DNA of 64,000 nucleotides from Rheinheimera sp. MMS21-TC3. GTDB lineage: Bacteria > Pseudomonadota > Gammaproteobacteria > Enterobacterales > Alteromonadaceae. The position numbers and the translations under genes were made by a program. The stretch is from positions 496,001 to 560,000 of the forward strand of contig NZ_CP135084.1 in NCBI RefSeq assembly GCF_032229285.1. Direction: 5' to 3'. Shown here one piece after another: positions 56,954 to 64,000 of this stretch (position 1 is the stretch's first letter; the number at the start of each line of letters is the position of its first letter). The notes under the pieces are model-generated. The model had not been told where the DNA came from. It searched no databases and was given only the letters and a program-made list of their open reading frames with translations.

Positions 56954-59122
56954 TTAATCTACTTTGGTTTTTAAACCGCGGCGAATTAATAAGGCATCTG
57001 TAGTTGGCTCTTGGCCACGGAAAGCTTTGTAAGACTCCATAGGCGCGCGCGAGTTACCTACCGATAAAATATGTTTACGGTAGTGCTGACCATTTTCAAG
57101 TTTTAAACCACCTTGCTGTTGCACATAGGCAAAAGCATCAGCCGCTAAAATTTCACTCCACATATAGGCATAGTAACCAGCAGAGTAGCCGCCGCCCATA
57201 GAGTGTGAGAAGAAGGTCGACTTATAACGTGGCGGTACAGCCGCTAAATCAATGCCATGTTTCTTCAGAGCTTTAGCTTCAAACTCGTTAACGTCTTGTA
57301 GCTCATCATCAGCGCTAATAGAGTGCCATTCCATATCTAATAAAGCAGCAGACATATATTCTAAGGTGTCAAAACCCTGATTAAAGCTGCGAGACTTCAT
57401 TACTTTTTGTAATAGCTCAGCAGGGATAGGCTCACCCGTTTTATAGTGCTTAGCGTAGTTGGCAATAACATCAGGGTAGGCTGCCCAGTCTTCTTCAAAA
57501 GTAGATGGGAATTCAACGAAGTCACGAGATACTGAAGTACCCGCTAAACTTGGGAAGTTGACATCAGACAGCATGCCATGCAAACCGTGGCCTAATTCAT
57601 GGAACATAGTGGTTACGTTGTCATAGCTAACAAGGGTAGGCTGGCCTGGTTCAGCTTTAGGAATGTTCATTACATTCACTACTACAGGTTTTTGGCCTGT
57701 TAAGTTAGATTGGCCAACAAAAGAGCTCATCCAAGCACCGCCACGCTTACCTTCACGAGCAAAGTAGTCAGCATAGAAAATAGCAATGCTACTGCCATCA
57801 ACGTCAAATAGCTCATAGGCTTTTACGTCTGGATGATAAGTAGGTAAGTCAGGGCGTGGTTCAAAGCGAACGCCGTATAAGCGGTTAAAGGTATAAAAAA
57901 CACCGTCATTTAATACCCGCTCAAATTCAAAGTACTGCTTAACTTCATTTTCGTCTAAGTTAAATTTTTCTTGGCGAACAAATTCAGCATAGTATTCCCA
58001 ATCCCAAGGCTGTAATTCAAAATCACCGCCTTTTTGCTTGATCATTTGTTCAATCGCCGCTGCTTCAACTTTAGTGTTAGCAATAACAGCTGGCACCATA
58101 GAGCCTAGCATGTCATAAACAGCCTGTGGTGTTTTAGCCATTTGTGACTCTAAGCCATAGCTGGCCCAGTTGTCATAACCTAACAAACGAGCACGTTCTG
58201 CACGTAACTGCGCTAAACGGGCAACGATAGGACGGTTATCGGTTTCACCGCTTTGGTTACGATAAGCCGAGGCTTCCCATACTTTTTTACGTAATTCACG
58301 GTTGCTTAGCTGGCTTAATACCGGCTGGCGCGTAGTGTTAGTAATACTTAATAAGTATTTGCCTTCATGGCCAGCTTCAGTTGCTGCAGCTGCTGCTGAG
58401 GCAATTTGCGACTCAGATAAGCCGTCTAATTCTGCTTTAGTATCAACAATTACGGCAATTTTTTTCGTTTCGGCTAACAGGTTTTGTGAGAACTTATTGG
58501 TTAACGTAGAGTGCTCTTCGTTAAGCGCTCTAATAGCTACTTTTTCTTCTTCAGTTAACTGGGCACCAGCACGAACAAAGCGCTGATAATACACTTCAAT
58601 TAAACGTACCGATTCGCCGTCTAACTTAAGTTGGTCACGCTGCTCGTATAAGCTTTTAATTCTGGCAAATAGTTTTGGGTTTAAATTAATATCGTCTGAG
58701 TGGGCAGCTAGTTTAGGTGCCATTTCAGATTGAATTTCACGGCGAGCGGGGTTAGAGCTTGAACCTGCTAAGTTATAAAATATGCGTGAAGTACGGGTTA
58801 GTAATTCACCGCTTTTCTCTAAAGCAACTAGGGTGTTTTCAAAGGTTGCTGGCGCTGGATTATTGGCAATTGCCAATACTTCAGTCATTTGTTGCTTCAT
58901 ACCTTCAGTAAAAGCTGGTAAGAAATGCTCGTCTTTTATATCAGAAAAATTTGGCGCTTCGTATTGTAAGGTACTTTTTTCCATTAAAGGGTTACTCGTG
59001 CTTATCTCTGCTGTTGCAGCAGTAGGTTGAGGCGATGCTTGTTGCTGTGAGGTGGTATTGTCGCCGCAGGCAGTCAGGGCTAAAGCTAAGCCTACCGCTG
59101 AGGCAATAAGAGTTTTACGCAT
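56954..59122 (-). CDS. dcp: M3 family metallopeptidase (peptidyl-dipeptidase Dcp-like), lipoprotein
   Basis: This zinc peptidase of family M3 cleaves peptides, in Dcp-type enzymes as C-terminal dipeptides. The 722-residue product has a lipoprotein signal with lipobox LTAC (Cys19) and Gly at +2, so it is predicted to sit in the outer membrane facing the periplasm. The active-site motif is MFHELGHGLHGML, with the downstream Glu in FVEFPSTFEEDW. It is encoded convergent to pmbA, alone on its transcript. OpdA is the cytoplasmic relative; the signal peptide argues for Dcp. Confidence 0.92.
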   Translation of the reverse strand: MRKTLIASAVGLALALTACGDNTTSQQQASPQPTAATAEISTSNPLMEKSTLQYEAPNFSDIKDEHFLPAFTEGMKQQMTEVLAIANNPAPATFENTLVALEKSGELLTRTSRIFYNLAGSSSNPARREIQSEMAPKLAAHSDDINLNPKLFARIKSLYEQRDQLKLDGESVRLIEVYYQRFVRAGAQLTEEEKVAIRALNEEHSTLTNKFSQNLLAETKKIAVIVDTKAELDGLSESQIASAAAAATEAGHEGKYLLSITNTTRQPVLSQLSNRELRKKVWEASAYRNQSGETDNRPIVARLAQLRAERARLLGYDNWASYGLESQMAKTPQAVYDMLGSMVPAVIANTKVEAAAIEQMIKQKGGDFELQPWDWEYYAEFVRQEKFNLDENEVKQYFEFERVLNDGVFYTFNRLYGVRFEPRPDLPTYHPDVKAYELFDVDGSSIAIFYADYFAREGKRGGAWMSSFVGQSNLTGQKPVVVNVMNIPKAEPGQPTLVSYDNVTTMFHELGHGLHGMLSDVNFPSLAGTSVSRDFVEFPSTFEEDWAAYPDVIANYAKHYKTGEPIPAELLQKVMKSRSFNQGFDTLEYMSAALLDMEWHSISADDELQDVNEFEAKALKKHGIDLAAVPPRYKSTFFSHSMGGGYSAGYYAYMWSEILAADAFAYVQQQGGLKLENGQHYRKHILSVGNSRAPMESYKAFRGQEPTTDALLIRRGLKTKVD

Positions 59123-59183
59123 GTGTATCCCCTAGAAAAATTAATTAAAATTATAACAGTGTTGCTAATGTTACGGTTTAAAG

Positions 59184-61121
59184 TTAAATGGCAGTAGCTT
59201 TATTAGCTTGATGACAATGCAATTCAATATAAAAACAACTGCCTTGAGGTTGGTTTGGGTAATAGCCAATACTGCCATGCATATTGTGCATTATTACCTG
59301 ACTGATTGCTAAACCAAGCCCTGTGCCACCGACATTCCTAGTATCGGAGCCATCTGCTTGAGTAAAGCGATTAAATAGGTTAGGTACAAAACTTTCTTGT
59401 ACGCCTTTACCGTTGTCAATAACCGTTACTCGTATTAAGTCAGAGGCTTTAGTAATACTGACCCTGATAGTACTATTGGCCGGTGAGAATTTACAAGCAT
59501 TAACCAATAGATGCAGCATTACATCGGTTAAACGTTGTTTATCTGCGAGTATCTGTATGGTGTTGAGCTGTTCTGCAGCTTCAATTTGAATAATTTGATG
59601 GTTTTCTTGGCAAACTGTTTTTACTGATCCGACACATTGTTTTATAACCTCAACAATAAGGACGGGTTTAATATTAAACTTCATACTTTGGTTAGTTAAT
59701 TGCTCCATATCCAATAAATCATTAATTAATTGGCTAAGCTGTTGGCTATTGTTAAGGGCTAATTGCAAAATTCTAGCTTGGGCTGGAGCTAAGTTACCCA
59801 AAGCACCACCAACTATAAGGCCTAGTGCGCCAGTAATTGAGGTTAAAGGGGTGCGTAACTCATGGCTAACATTAGATATAAATTGTTGCTTTAATTGTTC
59901 AGCTTTATGCCACTGTGATAGATCGCGCAACACTATTAAATGTCTTGGCTTTTGCTGCAGAGTAATAGCACTTAGCCTTATAGCTAACGGAAAAGAAGAA
60001 CCATCGTAACGTTGGCCTAAGGTTTCATATTCAGTGTTTTTATCGGCAATAGTGCGAACAATATCATCAGTTAAACTAGGCTCTGCTAATAAAGTAGACC
60101 AATGCATACCGGGTAAAGTAGCAGAAAGGTAGCCAAAAATACTGTAACAAGGTAAATTGCTGTGCTCAATAATGCCACTAAGGTCAGTAGTGATAATAGC
60201 ATCAGCCACGTTATCCATTACCGTCTGTAAATAGCGTTTACTACGCTGTTGTTCTAACATACTTCTGTGTAAATATTGCTTAGATAACAATAACCAAAAC
60301 AATAAAACGACAATTAAACCAGTGGCTGAATAACATAACAGGCGGATAAGGCTACTTTGATCAGCTAGTGTCGCTAAGGTTCGAACAGCAAGTTGCCATT
60401 TAGCGCCACGTAACTCTATATCTAATAGTAAACTAGCGTCATAAAATAAACTGTTATCACCATAAAAAGCAGGTGCAACAATTTCATTGTTAGAGGCTGG
60501 TCTAATGGCGATGGCAATATTTTGCTCAGTGGCTTGCTTAGCAACCAGTTGCCAAACAGAATCTATATTAACAACAGTGCTAATTAAGCCCCAATAAGTA
60601 TCCGACTCGGCTAAATACACAGGAATTCGATAAATAAACCCCATACCGCCTTGTACTAAAGGTATAGGCCCAACCAATTTGGCTTGGCGTTTGGCAATAA
60701 TGTCTTTAATTTGCGGCCATTGATCGGGCAAGTCAGGATAATATATACCTAGAGCTTTAGCATTGTCCTGTAAGGGATATAAATGTAGTAAGTGGTTATT
60801 AGGTGCTGCGCCAATATTACGTATATGCTGAGCTTGACTGACTAAACCTTGTAATAAAAGGTTAATTTCAGTAACCGAGACTTTGCCATTACTAGCTTTT
60901 ATATAAGCACTTAAAGCGGCACTTAAATAAAGCGGAGAATTCAACTCTGACTCAATTAAAGACCGTATTGGGTCTGCACTAGCAATTTCTTGCTTTAATA
61001 GTTCACTTCGGGTTAGCTGTTGTTGGTATTTTACCAACTGTTCAGTTGCATATATCAGCGTGCCTAGTAAGGTAAATAATAATAGCCACTGGCCAGCAGG
61101 CAACAAAAACTTATTCGACAT
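59184..61121 (-). CDS. Orphan sensor histidine kinase (CHASE-PAS-HisKA-HATPase)
   Basis: This inner-membrane sensor kinase has 645 residues from the ATG at 61121 (a TTG three codons upstream is possible). Two membrane segments (about 10-27 and 260-280) enclose a CHASE-like periplasmic domain with IGAAPNNHLLHLYPLQDN and GLISTVVNIDS. A PAS domain follows (about 300-400), then the H-box with His420 in NVSHELRTPL, N-box LVNACKFSP and G-boxes DNGKGV and GGTGLGLAIS. No response regulator or receiver domain is adjacent. The ligand is unknown; CHASE domains bind small signals. Confidence 0.92.
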   Translation of the reverse strand: MSNKFLLPAGQWLLLFTLLGTLIYATEQLVKYQQQLTRSELLKQEIASADPIRSLIESELNSPLYLSAALSAYIKASNGKVSVTEINLLLQGLVSQAQHIRNIGAAPNNHLLHLYPLQDNAKALGIYYPDLPDQWPQIKDIIAKRQAKLVGPIPLVQGGMGFIYRIPVYLAESDTYWGLISTVVNIDSVWQLVAKQATEQNIAIAIRPASNNEIVAPAFYGDNSLFYDASLLLDIELRGAKWQLAVRTLATLADQSSLIRLLCYSATGLIVVLLFWLLLSKQYLHRSMLEQQRSKRYLQTVMDNVADAIITTDLSGIIEHSNLPCYSIFGYLSATLPGMHWSTLLAEPSLTDDIVRTIADKNTEYETLGQRYDGSSFPLAIRLSAITLQQKPRHLIVLRDLSQWHKAEQLKQQFISNVSHELRTPLTSITGALGLIVGGALGNLAPAQARILQLALNNSQQLSQLINDLLDMEQLTNQSMKFNIKPVLIVEVIKQCVGSVKTVCQENHQIIQIEAAEQLNTIQILADKQRLTDVMLHLLVNACKFSPANSTIRVSITKASDLIRVTVIDNGKGVQESFVPNLFNRFTQADGSDTRNVGGTGLGLAISQVIMHNMHGSIGYYPNQPQGSCFYIELHCHQANKATAI

Positions 61122-61287
61122 AGATTTCAAAGCATCTTCAAAAGCGTGGCAAATATAACTGTAACGGTAAGCTATAAAAGTTGCAAACTAAGACGAAAAA
61201 AACTAACTGCAGAAAAAGCGAGCGGTTAAGCAATAGACATAGAGCCAAAGCCTGACTATAATGCGCAGCTTCTGTATAGCAGATTAC

Positions 61288-61364
61288 GCACCCGTAGCTC
61301 AGATGGATAGAGTACTGCCCTCCGAAGGCAGGGGTCCCGCGTTCGAATCGCGGCGGGTGCGCCA
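61288..61364 (+). tRNA. tRNA-Arg (anticodon CCG)
   Basis: The 77-nt tRNA has acceptor GCACCCG / CGGGTGC, discriminator G and an encoded CCA. The anticodon loop CTCCGAA gives CCG (Arg). It is the first gene of the accessory segment, and its 3' end is repeated 159 bases downstream. Confidence 0.97.
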
Positions 61365-61366
61365 TA
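61351..61366 (+). repeat. Direct repeat, copy 1 (tRNA-Arg 3' end)
   Basis: CGGCGGGTGCGCCATA is formed by the last 14 bases of tRNA-Arg and two flanking bases. It recurs perfectly at 61510-61525. The match extends upstream as AATC with a one-base gap. Confidence 0.85.
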
Positions 61367-61373
61367 AAACATC

Positions 61374-61397
61374 AAAACCACCTATAGGGTGGTTTTT
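61374..61397 (+). terminator. Terminator after tRNA-Arg
   Basis: AAAACCACC-TATAG-GGTGGTTTT is a 9-bp stem that ends in a T-run. Confidence 0.9.
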
Positions 61398-61406
61398 GTG
61401 TTTTAA

Positions 61407-61523
61407 GCACCCAGCCCAGTGAGAACGCGTCGTTCGACCAAAATGTCAGGAACATTTTGGAACAGCTTCAGCTGGCCCAAAGGGCGAGGGCAGGATAGCC
61501 CGAGTAATCCGGCGGGTGCGCCA
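61407..61523 (+). pseudogene. tRNA-Arg-like remnant containing a hairpin array
   Basis: The stretch starts GCACCCAGCCCAG and ends CGGCGGGTGCGCCA, so both acceptor strands of the neighbouring tRNA-Arg are present, while the middle is not a tRNA. Between them lie four consecutive hairpins: CCAAAATGT/ACATTTTGG (61438-61460), CAGC/GCTG (61463-61474), GCCC/GGGC (61475-61485) and GGGC/GCCC (61488-61501). It could be a second tRNA-Arg copy disrupted by a repeat element, or a small element that integrated at the tRNA 3' end and left an att-like repeat. Confidence 0.55.
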
Positions 61524-61525
61524 TA
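61510..61525 (+). repeat. Direct repeat, copy 2
   Basis: This is the perfect second copy of the 16-bp tRNA 3'-end sequence. Such repeats are typical of attachment sites or duplicated tRNA ends. Confidence 0.85.
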
Positions 61526-61531
61526 TAAATC

Positions 61532-61563
61532 AAGGTCTTAGCTGAAAAGCGAGACCTTTTTTT
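61532..61563 (+). terminator. Terminator after the tRNA-like remnant
   Basis: AAGGTCT pairs with AGACCTT, with inner AGC/GC(T) pairing across GAAAA, and is followed by a T7 run. Confidence 0.88.
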
Positions 61564-61984
61564 ATGCCTTGTGACCACCATGTGACCATATCGTGACCAA
61601 CGTAATTTTTACTCTTATAAAGAAAAAGCTGAAATTGACTTCTGCTTTATCGGCGAGTCCTGCAGTGGCTTGATAATCATGAGCCAGAAAGTGCGATATT
61701 GTTACGTCATCTATGGACCTGCAGTAGTCCTGGTGCTCGTTATGGTTATAAAGCAGAAACCTACTTAGCGCCTGCATTACAGCTGGCTGATAGAATGAGT
61801 TCACAAATTACAATGAGTGCTTAAGGCCTTTTAAAATTAAGCTATTGATACCTAGTAATTGCTGCCTAAAATACTTATCAAGTGTTTTAAGCGGTAATAT
61901 TTGTATAAGTTAGGATTGTCATTATTAAAGACTGAGCGCTACGGCTTTGCTGAGTGTTGTTTTTTAGAAAGGTAGGGATATCAT
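61564..61984. other. Stretch without a supported gene
   Basis: An 80-codon frame on the - strand (61562-61804) has no recognisable domain, no ribosome-binding site and a composition unlike its neighbours. The + strand shows a fragment YGYKAETYLAPALQLADRMSS (about 61737-61796) that also cannot be assigned. The region may hold degraded remains of an integrated element, but this cannot be shown. Confidence 0.4.
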
Positions 61985-62057
61985 GTTACAATGAATATGT
62001 TGTAACTTGTAAAAACAATATATTCGTTGTATTCTTTTAAAACAACATAGATGTTGT
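61985..62057. promoter_or_regulatory. Palindromic operators of the hipBA operon
   Basis: Two perfect inverted repeats lie before hipB: GTTACAA-N8-TTGTAAC (61985-62006) and ACAACAT-AG-ATGTTGT (62042-62057). A related half-site GTTGTATT is at 62026-62033. The shared half-site is TTGTA. They differ from the E. coli HipB operator TATCC-N8-GGATA but keep the N8 spacing of the first site. They are likely to be the HipB-binding sites for autorepression. Confidence 0.7.
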
Positions 62058-62083
62058 ATGTTTAAAGTGAATAGGTAGCCACT

Positions 62084-62458
62084 ATGCAATATCCAGTATT
62101 AACAATCGCTCAATTAAAACTGTATATCAAAGCGCTTCGCAACAAGTTGGGTTACACACAAGCTAATGCTGGTGAGCTATTAGGGCTTACACAGCAAGGG
62201 TATCAACGATTAGAAAATAACCCAGAAAGTATGAGTGTTGAGCGGTTACTTGTGCTACTTCAAACTCTACAAGCAGGTTTAGTTATAGAAGTGCGCACCA
62301 AGCCAGAAGATAACATTCAGAGCTCAACAGCTATCAGCGAGCCAAAAAATATAGACACTCGAGCTGATAACCCTTCAAACCAGTCAAAAATAGCGAGTGA
62401 AAGCAACAATAAATCTAGGGTGTTAGCGGTTCGCTCTAATAAAAAGTTGGAGTGGTGA
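62084..62458 (+). CDS. hipB: HipB-type antitoxin (HTH)
   Basis: This is the DNA-binding antitoxin of a HipBA system. The 124-residue product has an XRE-type helix-turn-helix (about residues 12-66, with LGYTQANAGELLGLTQQGYQRLENN) and a long polar tail (about 75-115). The C-terminus is KKLEW; E. coli HipB ends in the same LEW, a tail used for Lon degradation, so instability of the antitoxin is plausible. Longer than E. coli HipB (88). hipA follows after 3 bases. Confidence 0.92.
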   Translation: MQYPVLTIAQLKLYIKALRNKLGYTQANAGELLGLTQQGYQRLENNPESMSVERLLVLLQTLQAGLVIEVRTKPEDNIQSSTAISEPKNIDTRADNPSNQSKIASESNNKSRVLAVRSNKKLEW

Positions 62459-62461
62459 TGT

Positions 62462-63796
62462 ATGCAGATTAAATTAACCTCGCAGCATTTAGCAATATGG
62501 ATGAATGGCGATATTGTAGGGTACTGGCACCCTGTTAAACATACCTTCCAATATGATGATGCATGGATAGCAAACCCGTTATGCCGGCCACTTTCTCTTT
62601 CATTGCCAATTGTTCCTGGTAATAGTGAAATTAAAAGTGAAGCGGTTCTTAACTATTTCGATAACTTGTTGCCGGACACGATGGATATACGTAGGCGTAT
62701 AGCAACAAAATTTGGTACTAAAAATACCGAGGCGAGTGAGCTACTTAGAGCTGTTGGTAGAGACTGTATTGGCGCTATTCAAATATTGCCTATAGATGAA
62801 ATTCCAGACATATCGCAGATCGAAGGTAAGTTACTTGCTGAAAGTGACGTTGCTGACTTATTAATTGAGGTGCCAAAAGGGTTCGGCCGTAGCCATAAGG
62901 ATGACCCGCTTCGGTTATCACTTGCTGGCGCTCAGGAAAAGACAGGCTTGTTATTATTTGAGGAAAACTGGTATATCCCAAGTGGCTCTACGCCAACGAC
63001 ACATATATTTAAATTGCCTCTAGGCCTAATAGCAAATATGAATGTGGACCTATCGACATCCGTTGAGAATGAATGGCTTTGCTCACGCATTGTTCAAGGC
63101 TATGGGATCCCGGTTGCTAACTGCCAACCAATGTCTTTTAGTAATGGTAAACAATCGGTAAAAGCATTAGTAGTAGAAAGGTTTGATCGTAAATTGCTTA
63201 TTGATGACGGCGTAATCTTAAGGTTGCCTCAAGAAGATATGTGTCAAGCGCTAGGCATTAACTCATTAAATAAGTATGAGAGTGATCAAGGTCCTACTGC
63301 AAAAGCGATTATGGATATATTGCAAAGCGGCTCAAATTCGCAAGCAGACAGTCAACTATTCTTTAGAGCATTGATTGTTTTTTGGATATTGGCAGCAATA
63401 GATGGTCACGCTAAAAATTTTTCAATTCAATTAAAGGGCGGCAACAAATATCAGCTTGCACCATTGTATGATGTTTTGTCTGCACATCCGATTATTGGTA
63501 AAGGGGCCAATCAAATTGCAAAACAAAAAGCTGAATTGGCAATGTCAGTTGTTTCAAATAATAAACACAAAAAAATATTCTCAATGGCAGCACGACACTG
63601 GATTACTTTTGGGCAGCATTTAGGTTTACGCCCTGATATTGTCATGCGCGAGCTATCTTATGTTTACTACCAAACAAATAAAGTAATCGACTCAGTTAAG
63701 CTAGAGCTACCAAAAGACTTTCCTGAGTCAGTGTCAAATCCGATATTCACTGGTATGACTGTACTTAATGAAAAATTGGCTGTAATACTTGAATAA
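62462..63796 (+). CDS. hipA: HipA-type serine/threonine kinase toxin
   Basis: HipA phosphorylates glutamyl-tRNA synthetase and other targets in known systems, stopping growth and giving persistence. The 444-residue product (440 in E. coli) has the N-terminal domain (about 1-130), the autophosphorylation serine Ser153 in LSLAGAQEK, the catalytic Asp314 in DGHAKNFS, and the metal-binding Asp337 in YDVLS, all with the E. coli spacing. It appears intact. The stop is 12 bases before the putative IS3-family end, so the operon survived the insertion. Confidence 0.95.
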   Translation: MQIKLTSQHLAIWMNGDIVGYWHPVKHTFQYDDAWIANPLCRPLSLSLPIVPGNSEIKSEAVLNYFDNLLPDTMDIRRRIATKFGTKNTEASELLRAVGRDCIGAIQILPIDEIPDISQIEGKLLAESDVADLLIEVPKGFGRSHKDDPLRLSLAGAQEKTGLLLFEENWYIPSGSTPTTHIFKLPLGLIANMNVDLSTSVENEWLCSRIVQGYGIPVANCQPMSFSNGKQSVKALVVERFDRKLLIDDGVILRLPQEDMCQALGINSLNKYESDQGPTAKAIMDILQSGSNSQADSQLFFRALIVFWILAAIDGHAKNFSIQLKGGNKYQLAPLYDVLSAHPIIGKGANQIAKQKAELAMSVVSNNKHKKIFSMAARHWITFGQHLGLRPDIVMRELSYVYYQTNKVIDSVKLELPKDFPESVSNPIFTGMTVLNEKLAVILE

Positions 63797-63808
63797 ACCT
63801 TTTTGATT

Positions 63809-64000
63809 TGTAACTACCCCGTAAAATAATACAGATTACTCGTAGAATTTCTTTTAAGCTAGAGCAAAGGAGTTTTACGATGAGCAAACGCAAAACAGAA
63901 AGCCAAATTGTGGCGATTTTGAAAGAAGCCGAAGTGGGCGTGCCCATTAAAGATATCTGCCGTAAGTATGGCATTGGCAATTCCACCTTTTATAAGTGGC
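63809..64000 (+). mobile_element. IS3-family insertion sequence, left end (cut by window)
   Basis: The TG at 63809 begins TGTAACTACCCC, similar in form to IS3-family ends that start with TG and contain CCCC. An orfA reading frame starts 71 bases later. The right end, orfB and the target duplication lie outside the window, so the boundary and the group within IS3 are not certain. Confidence 0.6.
63880..64000 (+). CDS. IS3-family transposase OrfA (partial, 5' end)
   Basis: OrfA is the DNA-binding part of IS3-family transposase. The first 40 residues are present, beginning MSKRKTESQIVAILKEAE and continuing to CRKYGIGNSTFYKW, the helix-turn-helix of transposase family HTH_Tnp_1. The start has AAAGGAG upstream. 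The 3' part and the frameshift to orfB are beyond the window. Confidence 0.9.
   Translation, partial: MSKRKTESQIVAILKEAEVGVPIKDICRKYGIGNSTFYKW

Noticed and set aside
61138..61365. 75-codon frame on the - strand over tRNA-Arg
   Set aside because: It is the antisense of the tRNA gene ([14 protein letters not shown] is a well-known false translation of tRNA genes).
61562..61804. 80-codon frame on the - strand
   Set aside because: No recognisable domain, ribosome-binding site or context; the end lies in the terminator T-run.

Overview
The window is chromosomal DNA of a gammaproteobacterium with fairly low GC. The ribosomal gene order, a 16S gene of the gammaproteobacterial type, the mreBCD-maf-rng-yhdP-tldD order and the remains of an MSHA pilus locus next to mreB all fit the Rheinheimera/Alishewanella/Arsukibacterium or wider Alteromonadales-like group. 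That placement is an inference from gene content and was not computed.

Positions 1-40112 are one near-continuous information-processing superlocus on the + strand: the 3' end of a first tuf gene, tRNA-Trp, secE-nusG, rplKAJL-rpoBC, rpsLG-fusA-tufB, the S10, spc and alpha ribosomal protein operons, then a complete rRNA operon (16S, tRNA-Ile, tRNA-Ala, 23S, 5S). Near-consensus promoters with GC-rich discriminators, autoregulatory leaders (L10 leader, S10 leader, alpha-operon S4 pseudoknot) and hairpin terminators separate the units. A two-gene lipid cassette, an acyl-CoA dehydrogenase and outer-membrane phospholipase A, sits between tufB and rpsJ behind a perfect PsrA-type palindrome.

Positions 40170-56844 hold housekeeping genes: a PLP-dependent deaminase/desulfhydrase on the - strand, the truncated ends of an MSHA locus (mshI 5' part fused to mshQ 3' part), mreBCD, maf, rng, yhdP, a nitrilase, tldD, ilvE, darP and pmbA (tldE). 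mreB to tldD form a tight, mostly overlapping run. TldD and PmbA, partners in one protease, lie a few genes apart.

Positions 56954-61121 (- strand) carry a lipoprotein M3 peptidase (Dcp-like) and an orphan CHASE-PAS histidine kinase. From 61288 the window becomes accessory: tRNA-Arg(CCG), a hairpin-rich tRNA-like remnant ending in a perfect 16-bp copy of the tRNA 3' end, a hipBA toxin-antitoxin operon with palindromic operators, and the left end of an IS3-family element cut by the window edge.

No CRISPR array or large new defence system was seen. The best candidates for follow-up are the msh-locus deletion scar, the tRNA-Arg-associated hairpin element, the 104-bp inverted-repeat element after ilvE, the duplicated spacer modules around the rRNA-operon tRNAs, and the PsrA-type site inside the ribosomal supercluster.
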